Origin: Sialis fuliginosa
Taxonomy: Eukaryota > Arthropoda > Insecta > Megaloptera > Sialidae
NCBI GenBank assembly: GCA_961205875.1
Contig: OY540822.1
Coordinates: 8,496,501 to 8,560,500 of the forward strand
Reading direction: 5' to 3'
Length of the DNA stretch: 64,000 nt
Made by a program: the position numbers and the translations under genes. Shown piece after piece: positions 26,001-35,758 of this stretch. The notes beneath the pieces were generated by a model. The model had not been told where the DNA came from. It was given only the letters and a program-made list of their open reading frames with translations, and did not search any database. Positions within the stretch are counted from its first letter, which is position 1. Each line of letters starts with the position of its first letter.

Positions 26001-29000
26001 TTAAGAGAACTGATGTTACTAATAAAATAAGTACATCTTTATTAAATCGATTTAATTACCAAATTCCGAAAACATTTTTTTTTTTATTATTTTGATTATG
26101 TTTTTTCTCCAGTAATGGATAAAGTAACACCAGTAATGATTACAAAATGATAAGTTCTACGGTACAAAAGATTAATAAAATTTGAAACATCGTAAATCAG
26201 ATGCTATAAATAGATTACACTAATAATTAGTTTAAATGTCCACCATATTGATACCTCAAATTGAGTTGTTTTACAGTTAAGTGTAATCAAATATCAACAA
26301 ATAATTCTAATTTAGTACAACACTAGGGTATGATCCAAGACTGGTGCCAGTACCTTCCTTTTATTTTAAACCTATTAAACATTGTTTTCATTTATCGCAA
26401 AACTTACTCAAAATATTCAGAAATTTCACACCTAAATCTGTCTTGTGAAACACTATCCATTAGTGAAAACCGGAATAAAATCCGTTCAGTAGGAGAAAAT
26501 CGTGCACAGACAGATAGATGCGATGGCGGACTTAATTTAAAAAAACAATTTTTTTGTCCATTTCAAAAACCATCATTTCTACCGCCCCCCAAATTGTAAA
26601 TCTAGATCCGCACCTGCTTCTTTTAAAATAAAAATACATACTAATAGTACAAATAGTATTATATAAAACAGATTTATAAAAAATGATTTAGATGTCATTA
26701 AAATTTTATTTTTGAATAAAAAAAGTGATCAGATTTCAGAAAACAGAATATTAAAAGTGATTTAGTTCATTTAAATTTACAAATTTCAATAAGTTCATAA
26801 ACAAATAATTTAATACGGGCCTGTTCAAAGTATCATTCTACAATAATGATTTGATTATTTATCACAGATGGTCGAATTATTAGCCTCTTGTATGCATACA
26901 CTCAAAAAAGGGTGTGTAACATGGTCTATTGTCTATTCAAAAAATGTGCAATATGCGAAAATCATAACATTTGTTAGAAAAAATAAAACGGCAAAATTAT
27001 CCGTGCAAGTTTATAATAAATTATATACCACTTAAACTAGATGTTCGAATCAAATATTTAAATTAAATTTAACTCGAATTTAGTTTCAATTAATGTACAT
27101 TACTTTTTATTACAGTGCTTTCTAACATGTTTTAAGTTGTAGATTAAATTTTTTTTTATTTTCTTAAATTTGAATTTATTTTCAAAATATGTACTTCTAC
27201 CCCCTATTAAATAGACAATACAAAGAAATTATAGTATATTTGATCAGTGATTGAACCTTACTGATCTAAATCTACCCTAATTTATCAAATTATCTCAATA
27301 TAATTCATCCCCTTCGATAGAAATTGTGTTCTTCTAAGCCCTATTAACCCTCAATTTGATTTAGAACTATTAAAATTTAATTTCCAATTGAGAAATCATG
27401 AATATGTGAGAAATACAACAACCGCTTACTGGGGTAATGAAATTATAGAATAACATCGTACATACGAACTTTTATTTTATAATTAATGTTTTTTTTATTA
27501 TTCATCATGAAACAATTATGCGATTTGTTTATAGTTAATAATTATGTTTCCCTTTTCAAATAATGCATGTTATTCATTCCAAAATTTTGTTAATTTTTTA
27601 AACAAAAATAAAACACGTACGTTTACCATTATTGTCCTTTTTTTCTTTAACAAAGCAGTCTATTGTTCTCAAAGCTGTGTTATAAATATTGTCATTATGA
27701 AATAATAATAAATACATACTTGGTTGACTTTTTTTAACACGGATTAATATAATGACTAACATAAGATTTGAATTAAACACGCATACTAATGAGTTATTTC
27801 CAGGGCCGTAACTAGAAGCTCGGGAGTCCCGGGCAAGAGGTGGCTGAGGGCCCCCAGAATATGCAAAAGGAAAAATTTGAAGACCTTTTTTTTTATTATA
27901 TGTAGTTATTTTATTTATTATTATAGTTATTTCTTATACAGGGTGTCCCATTTTAATCTATCACCCAATACATCCTTTATTAGTAAAAAAAAGTCATTCA
28001 ATTCAAAATTAATAATAATAATTTAGTTAATAATTTTAAATTGCTCCTAACTTACACAATTTTTCCTATTTACTTACTTCTTCCAATATTTATGCTAAAA
28101 TGTCCCATTTTAATCTATCACCCAATACATACTTGGTTGACTTTTTAAATAAGGCACCTGCGGCAAATAAGGCCCAGGGTGTAATAAGGCCCATGTGGAA
28201 AAAAAACACATTTACAATAGTTGGATCGGTCTGGATTTTTATATACACATATAAGGTACTTATACAAAGCTAACTACACACCGACTAGTCTCTCCTCGTG
28301 CTAACTTTTCGGTACCTCTGAGTTTGTTGCGAGAGATAGTGACGAATACTCAATTTTATAAAAAAAATTTCAATTTTTGTAAAAAAATTTTATGTATTAT
28401 TTGTTCAGGTAATAGTTCGATCCTTAAAGTTTATGGTAAAAAGTTGATTTCTATTGTTTTTAAGTTTTTGCTTTATATAAAAAAACATATATACCGTAAC
28501 TAGTACCTTACGGATAATAAGGCCCACCAAATTTAAGATTGGACATTTTATTAGTTATCACAATTTATGATCACATATTTTGTTCTAGATTGGTATGTCA
28601 TTTTTATTTACTAATAGTTCTATAAAAAAAAACATCTACAACGAAGAAATAACGTGGTCTTGAGAAGCATTTTCAGAGGAAAAGTAAAAAAAAAAAATGT
28701 TTTAATTTAAACATTTTTGATACGTTAAAAATATTTATTTTTCTGTTAAACATTAATTTAAATAGAAATCCTATCTATTTATTCATTTATATCCGTTTCG
28801 AGTAAAAGAATAACTGAACTGATTTTGATGAGGTTTGTAAAATATCATACGATATTTTTCAAAACTGTGACTGTTACAAAATAATAACAAAAATATTAAT
28901 CAGTTTGTATATTAAAAATAAAGCGAAAACGTCTTAAAATCATGCACAGATTAACCCCCTTTAATATTGATATTCAATTATGAAACATCCTGTATATATG

Positions 29001-29913
29001 AACCGTTAAAACATTTTTTCTAATACCATTTAAAAAAATGACAAAATTTCAGGTAGTAAGATCGTTTTCAAAAATAAGAAGTTTTCTTCCGGGACGAAAA
29101 TTGACCCTTAATATTTTTTTACAGACCGACACACAGACATCATCGCGAAAATAAAATATATACCTAATTCAAAATTTCAAAATAATTCAATATTTTCTTA
29201 TATTTGTATTATAAGAGAGTAAAAAGCATTTTAAATTTTACGTTTTAGAGATTAACACAAATATATTATTTATTTACTTAAACTTACCCATAAATCAGTG
29301 CGGCCCCCGCAATACTACCGCCACATTGTGCTGTCACATACATTGTGCCACGCACTGGAGATATCTTGCGTGCCACAATCATTGCTGCTGTTACGGCAGG
29401 ATTCACATGAGCTCCTGAAAAAAGGTCATATTTTAATATTATTGCTCCGAGTCCACTTAAAAAAATTTTTTTTTTAGTTTATTAACAATATTTTACTGAT
29501 CCCATAAAATTTTCTATCAGTAAAATAAAATAATTTAAGTTAAGAAATCAACAATCACCTGAAACATGTCCGAAACATTGAGTTAAAGTTGCCATTGCGA
29601 GCCCAGAAGCTAAAGAAGTTGCAAGAAGAATTGAAGATAAAGATGCATCGACTCCAGTTGCTGAAACTGCTCCAGCTGCAGCTCCACATACAATAAAGAT
29701 GTAAATAAAAGAGGCGAGACACTCCGATATAATAGATCTCCAAAACTCTAAACTCCTCACTTCAACTTGCATGGGAGGTCTTTCATTTAAGACATTATTG
29801 TTGCCGAAATTAAGTTTGTCCCTTCTTAATTCTTCGAGTTTTTCAAATAACGTCACTATATGATACTCGAGAGTTTTTGTTTCACAGGGTAGAGCAATTG
29901 TTTCTTCGGCCAT
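14054..29913 (-). CDS. bib: Neurogenic protein Big brain, MIP/aquaporin family
   Basis: Four exons on the minus strand: 29559-29913 (ATG at 29911-29913), 29288-29414, 18128-18332 and 14054-15250 (TAA), giving 627 aa. Residues about 58-260 form the six-helix MIP channel. The first NPA is in AHVNPAVT (about residue 123) and the second in LPFLNPARS (about 234), with the Arg that follows the second NPA in water and ion channels. A cytoplasmic N-terminal extension of about 57 aa precedes helix 1. The last exon carries a tail of about 360 aa starting with the acidic [14 protein letters not shown], which is what separates Bib from ordinary aquaporins. In flies Bib is a plasma-membrane and endosomal channel-like protein that promotes Notch signalling in lateral inhibition (family knowledge). 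Intron 2 is about 11 kb and intron 3 about 2.9 kb, both packed with MITEs. The gene is convergent with the coiled-coil gene, 1.1 kb apart. Confidence 0.95.
16955..17330. mobile_element. Hairpin MITE with near full-length arms
   Basis: The left half (ttggtcacg .. gattggttgattcatg .. ctagtgttctgac) is repeated in inverse in the right half (ctagtttctatctc .. catgaatcaaccaatc .. ggtcag..gtcac). Only about 60 bp in the centre is unpaired. Confidence 0.75.
17507..17797. mobile_element. hAT MITE with perfect 8-bp target duplication
   Basis: Ends TAGAGATTGGAAAAATAGTT and its exact complement. The flanks 17499-17506 and 17798-17805 are both CTAATTAC. The body is rich in aaatagtt repeats. A truncated relative is at 57929-58400. 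Confidence 0.9.
18558..19107. mobile_element. GGTACTGGCACCAG MITE, full copy abutting a truncated one
   Basis: A full copy runs 18676-19107 (aaggtactggcaccagtc .. actggtgccagtacctt). A truncated copy (18558-18675, aaggtactggcatcagtc ..) runs straight into it. Confidence 0.8.
19607..20427. mobile_element. AGTGTATTCCAAG MITE interrupted by foreign DNA including a NUMT
   Basis: The termini agtgtattccaagtg.. and ..aacttggaatacact match the uninterrupted copy at 41377-41760. Relative to that copy, about 460 bp (about 19690-20150) has been gained, with loss of about 25 bp. Confidence 0.8.
19967..20149 (+). pseudogene. Nuclear mitochondrial fragment: 5' end of cytochrome b
   Basis: From ATG at 19980 the DNA reads 57 codons of cytochrome b ([13 protein letters not shown] .. 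then [17 protein letters not shown] .. LAMHYT). This holds only if TGA is Trp: two adjacent TGA codons sit at the conserved WW, so it is mitochondrial-code DNA. A short 5' leader (cattacgacaaaaaatcta) precedes it. It is a non-functional nuclear copy with its reading frame otherwise intact, so insertion is probably not ancient. Confidence 0.9.
20602..21051. mobile_element. GGTACTGGCACCAG MITE, inverted, ends damaged
   Basis: Internal blocks (ttactaataaaacaag, gtaaaaccagtaatga, gtccaccattttgacacc) match the family in inverse order; the terminal GGTAC motifs are lost. Confidence 0.65.
21512..21662. mobile_element. Hairpin repeat, GATCTTGGCTTCTGG ends
   Basis: gatcttggcttctggatgtaa and ttacacccagaagac form arms. 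The centre has gatgtccactgcaatgtg. Relatives are at 63302-63494 and 39345-39497. Confidence 0.6.
21827..22339. mobile_element. GGTACTGGCACCAG MITE copy
   Basis: taagatactggcaccagtc to aactggtgcctttatctta, with the family's internal blocks in the same order as at 25046-25558. Confidence 0.75.
22986..23279. mobile_element. GGTACTGGCACCAG MITE, internally deleted
   Basis: Starts aaggtactggcagtc and ends with aagattaccttatt; only about 290 bp of the usual 430-520 bp remains. Confidence 0.55.
23922..24268. mobile_element. MITE CAGGGGTTATTTTA with perfect 8-bp target duplication
   Basis: Ends CAGGGGTTATTTTA and TAAAATAACCCCTG. The flanks 23914-23921 and 24269-24276 are both TATGATAT. The body is rich in ttttcaact and caactacac. 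Related ends occur at 39130, 43572 and 59368. Confidence 0.9.
25046..25558. mobile_element. GGTACTGGCACCAG MITE, best-preserved copy
   Basis: Both ends intact: ataaggtactggcaccagtc and actggtgccagtaccttat. No coding capacity. Confidence 0.85.
25923..26356. mobile_element. GGTACTGGCACCAG MITE, diverged copy
   Basis: Starts gtctggcaccag and ends aagactggtgccagtacctt; internal ccagtaatgg and gtccaccat blocks are recognisable. Confidence 0.7.
27711..28146. repeat. 23-bp direct repeats bracketing about 390 bp
   Basis: aatacatacttggttgacttttt occurs at 27711-27733 and again at 28124-28146. A second direct repeat (ccattttaatctatcaccc) lies inside at about 27950 and 28105. The block also holds a GGGCCGTAAC-type end at 27803. 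Confidence 0.6.
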
Positions 29914-32901
29914 CGTTGCAAGAATAATTAATTATTGACACTTTATCACTTTAAACACTAAATACTATCTGGCATCGTCAAAGTATTACAACTGATTGAG
30001 TGCTAGATGTTACCCTGACAGTAACAAACTGTTGAATGCCGAACTGAAACACGAGTGTATGTATATAAGTTAATATACAATGTGTAGCTAAATAGTGCAG
30101 CAGGTCCTCTAAGGCAGTGGCGGTTCATCGGGGTTAATAAATATTTATTTATTTACGTGCTATCCTTAATAATATATATAAAGCTCAACGTATCTATGTC
30201 TGTCTGTCTGTCTATCCGTTAGTGCACTTATCACTAAAGAACCACGTATCCGATTTACGTGTTTTTTTTAATTCATAGGTACATTCTCTGGCCAGGTTAT
30301 CCTTAATATATATGGGGCGTTTATTTTGAAAGTAGCCTAAGTCCATTTTCCACTTTTTTTTAGTTAACTGTAGTAACGTGTAGAATTAGAAGTAATCTAT
30401 CATAAAAAACAATTTTTGATTAAATATATTCAAAGGAAAAATTTTTTTTGAACACGTTAATTTTCACACTTAATTTAAAGTTAAAAAAAAATCCATAGTT
30501 TTCCCTATACACTTAAAGTAATCTCATAGTTTTCCATATATTAATAATCTCAAGATTAAAAAATCATACTTAGATTTCCTGAATTGTATACATTTTTTAA
30601 GAGTTAAATTAAAGTGAGTGTTTTTTTTTTCAATTTGAAGCATTTTATGTTACAACAAATGGACTTGAGTTCTTTTCAATTTATAACAAATGTAATTGTT
30701 AAATTTGAAAGTGACCTACGTCCATTTGTGGTAAAAAAACATATTTGGGGTTATTTTAATAGTAATTGTAAATTTAACTCTCTTAGAAACACTTAATCAA
30801 TGTGGCACATTGTTATCTTACACGTATATTTTTAATTTTATTGAAACGCAAACCCTTAAATATCTCAGTTTAAACATAAGTGGACTTCGAGAACCACTTA
30901 TCCGATTTACGTGATTTTTTTTAATTCATAGGTACGTTCTCTGGCCAGGTTATAGGGTATATTTTGTTACGTTAGGTAACATAACAACTAAGCAGTGACG
31001 ATAATAGTAAATCAAGTCGGAAATTTTTTTTGATTTTCAACTAATCTTGGAACATATAAAGAGAAAATCCAAAAAAATCCAACATCCCGAATGCATTACT
31101 TCAAAATGCTAATTTCCCTCTACTAATATACAAAACACCAACGTAAATTGTACGAATTCGTCCATCTTTTTCTTATAGATTTATTCATCTCTATCTCACG
31201 CATAACCGACGTAAAGTGACTTGTACTTTTTCGTATACACATATATACATTTTACATACAATTGTAAAATCTATTGATTTTAAAATCGACAGATTCACTA
31301 GCCTCGCTGAAGAAGTTTCACTTCAAAAAGATAGCAAACTTTATTTTTTAAATGTAATTTTTATACGCAAATAAGAAGCGACGTAAGTTGAATAATAACC
31401 GTAACCCGGAATATGTAGCAGTACCGACAATCCGACAACAAATAACTGTTAACATAACTGTTATTTTTTATTATTTGATTGGCTACAGTATGCACGGCAC
31501 TGGTCACATTGGTAGAACTGCAATGAATACAATAATCTTAATTAAGAACGTATTGAAGGGGAGGACTAAAGTTTATGAATTCTTTTGTACTCTATATATG
31601 AAGTCGCGTGGCTCTATAAAAAATAGCCAGATGGGGACAAGTGTAATCGGGAATCAGACTTTTCCCATCATACCGCCGGGAATTTTACTTTTTCCCGTTC
31701 TCACAGTATTATTTAACTTTTAAGGTGTACCCATAGACATAGAGACATGGACTACGCATTATATATTCAGAACTGTGCATAGGTACAAAAAAAATGTACA
31801 AGTACAATTACTTTGCAAAAGTGTATTGCCAGAAAAATGTATTTAAGTACAAATACAAGTACCTACTTTATCACAAAAATGTAATTAAGTAGAAACACTA
31901 GTACTTTTTGTGATTGTACTTAAATTTTTGTAATTGCAATTACAATTACATTTGTTGTATATTTTTTCTTTACTGTTTTAAAAAATGTTATACTTCAGTG
32001 CAGTAATGCCTATTTTATTTTAGATCTTTTTTTGGGGGGGAGGAGGGGGGATAAATCGATAAATGTCGCTATATGTATACATATATCAGAATTTCTAAAC
32101 AAGTAAGAACCAGGGCGACCGCCCGAGGCGCCAGGCCAGGTGGGGCGGCGCACAATGGAGCAATAGTAATTTTTGAGTAAACTTTTTTTTTATCTTTAAA
32201 TTTTTTGTCGATCTGTTAAACCCGATTAAGCAAAAAATATAGCTAAATATAAACAATGTTAATTTGTAAAAAAAAAACAAGAAAAATCGATTATTTGATA
32301 GCTGCTAACTAACAAATCCTTATTCAGCAACCCAGAATAGTATATTATACCACGAGTCAATAATGATAGCTATTATTACCGAGGATAATTTTCGAATCGA
32401 GCCGCGAAGCGGCGAGAGAGGAAAAACATTCCGAGGTAATAATTGCCATTATTGCGAGTAGTATACTGTACTTTATCCACGACTATTTGAATTACTTTCA
32501 TAAAACACAACTGAATACAAGGAATGCAAGCTTCAACAAAACGTCATGTAGAAATGAATATGAATAATGATAAAAAAAGGAAACACTTACACATCAACAT
32601 TTCACTTTTAAAATACTGTTCACCATCGCGAAGAGGTTTTATAGTCTTTTTCACTACTTCGTACTAGAATTTTTGTAAAGAATAAAAAATTACAATAAAC
32701 TCGCTCTGATATCACACAGCTGTGAAAGTATATGTCAAACGTTAGTTCCGCAAACAGCCACTAGGGAAATTATCTTGTACCAATATTAGCTTCTATCGCA
32801 TTTTTCGCATGTAATCACCGATGCATTTCACTCATTTTAATAGACTTTAGAGTTTGTGTATTTTGTTTCCATAGTATTTTTAATTTGAAAAATTGTGATT
32901 G

Positions 32902-32943
32902 GTGCACAAGCGGGTATAATGACCATTATACCCGCTTGTGCAC
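32902..32943. repeat. Perfect palindrome, 20-bp arms, 2-nt centre
   Basis: GTGCACAAGCGGGTATAATG, then ac, then the exact complement. Imperfect pairing extends about 12 bp further out. Confidence 0.9.
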
Positions 32944-33631
32944 AATTTCTCAAATTATTCATTATTCCCTCTGTGATTAATATATAGCATTATATAGTAA
33001 AAACTACGTATGTAATACATGTATTATATATAAGTCGTGGATAAAACCTTTAATTATATTAGCTGAGATATTAACTAATCAACTTATTTGTTAATTTATT
33101 AATTTTAATTTGTTCATAATAGGGGAAGGAGGTCTCGACGGTCTTAAGGCATTTGATAGTCTTAAAGTAAATGATGTAAGCTATATTTTAAAAAGAAGTT
33201 GGAGTCTGTAGAATCGCGCCAAGCTGAGATATGAATTATTCAACTTATTTGTTAATTTATCAATTTTAATTGACATTTTCGGTGATTTTTTAACATTTTT
33301 TTAGGGGGAGAGAGGGCGAAAAAATAAATCTCGCCCAGAGTGCTAGACTTGCTAAGGTCGGCTCTGATTAAAGCTACATATTGAAGACAAAATTAATTGC
33401 AATGCAACACATTGTAACCAGATATCTGGAAAATCGGTCGACTGCATCGGGATTGCGGTGTAGTTAGCGGTAAACTGACTTCCAATTATTATTGTCAACC
33501 GTCTCAATATTAACGAACCAATTAAACCGGCGTTTCCCAAGCAACGTGCAAAATACAATCATAGAAGTATGAAACGACAAAACAAAAGTACAAAGTACTA
33601 TTTTCAAAAAAGTATTTAAGTACAAGTCAAA

Positions 33632-33783
33632 TACAAATCCCCTAACCATAAAAATTGTAAGAGTTTAGACTTACACGTATTTCAATAGCAATGCTATCAT
33701 CATCAGAGTCCTAAAGTCTTTAGGACTCTTGAAACACGTGTAAGTCTAAACTCTTACAATTTTTATGGTTAGGGGATTTGTAT
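33632..33783. mobile_element. Hairpin MITE, arms of about 50 bp
   Basis: tacaaatcccctaaccataa .. acttacacgt is mirrored by acgtgtaagtc .. ggttaggggatttgta, with a loop of about 50 nt containing cctaaagtctttagga. Confidence 0.75.
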
Positions 33784-34728
33784 TTCATAAGTCATAACCA
33801 TAGTTTTTGTCTGTTGTTTGTTATTATTTAAGTACAAGTACAAATACTTTTGTTAGATAAAGTACTTAAGTACAAGTATAATTACAATTCATCGGAAAAG
33901 TAATTAAGTACAAGTACAATTACTCAAAAAAAGTACTTTACTAGTACTGAGTACTCGAGTACTGCACAGCGTCTATATTACCGTAATGTGCAAAATTTGG
34001 TTCGCATAAGTTAATGGTCTTCAAGCTTTGTCGACGGAATCCTTAGAACTATAATGCCGTGTTTGCAATTTTAAATTTTAATTCGTGAAGTTCCGTGTTT
34101 TCTCATCTTCGAATTATCGAATTGCAATAATAAATATGTTTTCTAGACTTATCAGTAATTGTAAAAAGGCTATGAAAAAAATGATCATTTTCATAATTTA
34201 ATATCATGTATCTATAGATAGGTGCGCAAAAGTAACAGTCAACCACTGAACCGATATTAATGAAACTTGATTGGATGGTTTGGTCTGGCTTCAGGACGGT
34301 CCCATTTTCAAATTAAAAAAAAACGTGTGTAAGGGGGAGGGGTGACATTCCAAAGTATTTATTTTTTCAAGATATCTCTAGATCGACAAATTTTATAGAA
34401 TCTTTTTTGTAGAGCAATCAGTTTCCTATAATATAGGTCTACAATGTTTGTTGTAAAATATTCCCTTACAAAGATTTATTTTTATTTGCTTTAAAAATCG
34501 TCATTTGTTTTTTTAAATTGATATTTACTTTGATATATTAAATGTCATTTTGAAGTTCGCATAAATTTAGATTTAGATTTAGATTGAAATTGTCAAAAAA
34601 TGTGTATGGGACACCTATAGGGAAATTTAAGTAACCATGCATACATTGGTACACCTGGATGTTGACGTTTTAATAGAAACAGAAAATTTAACCTGTAAGT
34701 AACAAGTATATAATATATTAAATTAATT

Positions 34729-35270
34729 ATGTCGATGTACACGACAGACGCTGAATTAGAAATAAAAGTAAAAAAAGGTAAGTCAAATTTGCATTTACTA
34801 GTTTAATATATCTATTAACTGTGTTTAATATTCCAGCAACAGAACGTATCAGCGAAAACATGCATTATGTTGCCAACGAGCCCTCTCTGGCATTCTACAG
34901 ATTACAAGAGCATGTTCGGAAAGCCCTCACTCCAATGGTAGACAGACGAGTCGAAATAACAAAATTGCATCAACAGTTGCAGGGTCGGTGTTACGATGTT
35001 GAATATGCAGTCAGCGCATTACGATCGATGAATGACGCTAAAGAGAGTTTCAAAAATATACAGGATATGCTCAAGAACGCAATATTTTTGAAACAACAAC
35101 TCAAATACGAAGAAGCACGAAGGAAAAAACCTGAACCAAATTCTGTATATAAACGGCTGTCAGCACATATTACTTTAGATCTTTCCGAACTTACCGAATT
35201 ATCTGATGTAGTAAGAGAAACAGCAAATAGAGTCGAATCTATTATGTCACAAGCACGACATAATAATTAA
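34729..35270 (+). CDS. BORCS8: BLOC-1-related complex (BORC) subunit 8
   Basis: Two exons, 34729-34777 and 34837-35270, separated by a 59-bp intron (AAAG/gtaag .. ttccag), make a 160-aa protein beginning MSMYTTDAELEIK and ending in TAA. The core ANEPSLAFYRLQEHVRK matches the diagnostic BORCS8 (formerly MEF2BNB) segment ANEPS.A.YRLQEHV. The following short helices (VEYAVSALRSMNDA) also fit. In animals BORC sits on the lysosome surface and recruits Arl8 and kinesin for outward transport. This subunit is longer than the vertebrate one (about 120 aa) by a C-terminal helical extension of about 40 residues. An in-frame second ATG two codons later is an alternative start. AATAAA follows at 35493. 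Confidence 0.9.
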
Positions 35271-35492
35271 TTAAATTAATATAGTGTTTTTGATTTGTAA
35301 AAATAATTAAGATATTTATAAATGAAAATGTTTTTTCTTTTCCTATAATTTTACATATATATAAATTTTTATTGATTTTACTTGTTTATTCAGCTTTTAT
35401 AACATTGGAATATTTCATTTTTTACCCCCTTTTGAGGTAATTTATCTTAATTTTCTGACCCCTAGTCTATAATATAACATTAGTAAATGGTA

Positions 35493-35525
35493 AATAAAAG
35501 TATTTAGTAAAAACATTATTTTATT
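35493..35525. terminator. Back-to-back poly(A) signals of BORCS8 and HSPA14
   Basis: AATAAA on + at 35493-35498 serves BORCS8. tttatt on + at 35520-35525 is AATAAA on - and could serve HSPA14, whose stop is at 35759. The two convergent 3' ends are therefore adjacent or overlapping. Confidence 0.5.
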
Positions 35526-35758
35526 TATAATTCAATATTTTTTAAATGGAACAATGGAACATCACATTTAAAATTTTTAATTACAACAAATTTTACAATT
35601 TACATTGTTTATATCAGTATTAACATAAAAAAACATATTTAAATTTATTAGTGAACGTTTGCAATAACAATATAAAATATCAAGTAATAATTTATATGAA
35701 AACTACAAAAATTAGTTTTTACAAACAGAAAACAATTACATCATTTGCAAAGTATGTA

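Larger units (their letters stand above)
18333..29287 (-). other. bib intron 2 (10.96 kb), repeat-filled
   Basis: Donor TATGG/gtaagt at 29287 and acceptor ttatag at 18333. It contains at least six copies of the GGTACTGGCACCAG MITE, the NUMT-bearing MITE, a CAGGGGTTATTTTA element, hairpins and AT-rich DNA. I found no gene in it. Confidence 0.8.
31770..33966. mobile_element. Possible hAT-like element bounded by AAGTACAAGTAC blocks
   Basis: The left end (ctgtgcataggtac, then repeated acaagtac) mirrors the right end (complement ctgtgcagtactcgagtac, then aagtac repeats). Subterminal repeat arrays of this kind are usual in hAT elements. No transposase was visible, and a hairpin has inserted at 33632. 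Confidence 0.45.
29914..34728. other. Intergenic region between bib and BORCS8 (4.8 kb)
   Basis: The two genes are divergent. The DNA contains a (TCTG)n run at about 30200-30215, a repeat shared in inverse with 61860-62035, the hAT-like AAGTAC-rich blocks 31770-31945 and 33580-33966, and two hairpins (32902-32943, 33632-33783). No convincing coding exon was seen; open frames here are AT-rich chance runs. Confidence 0.7.

Noticed and set aside
26330-26599. 89-codon open frame
   Set aside because: It starts inside the end of a GGTACTGGCACCAG MITE, has no splice context and no protein-like pattern.
31388-31723. 111-codon open frame in the bib-BORCS8 gap
   Set aside because: Composition resembles translated repeat DNA; no motif, no splice sites and no neighbouring exons.
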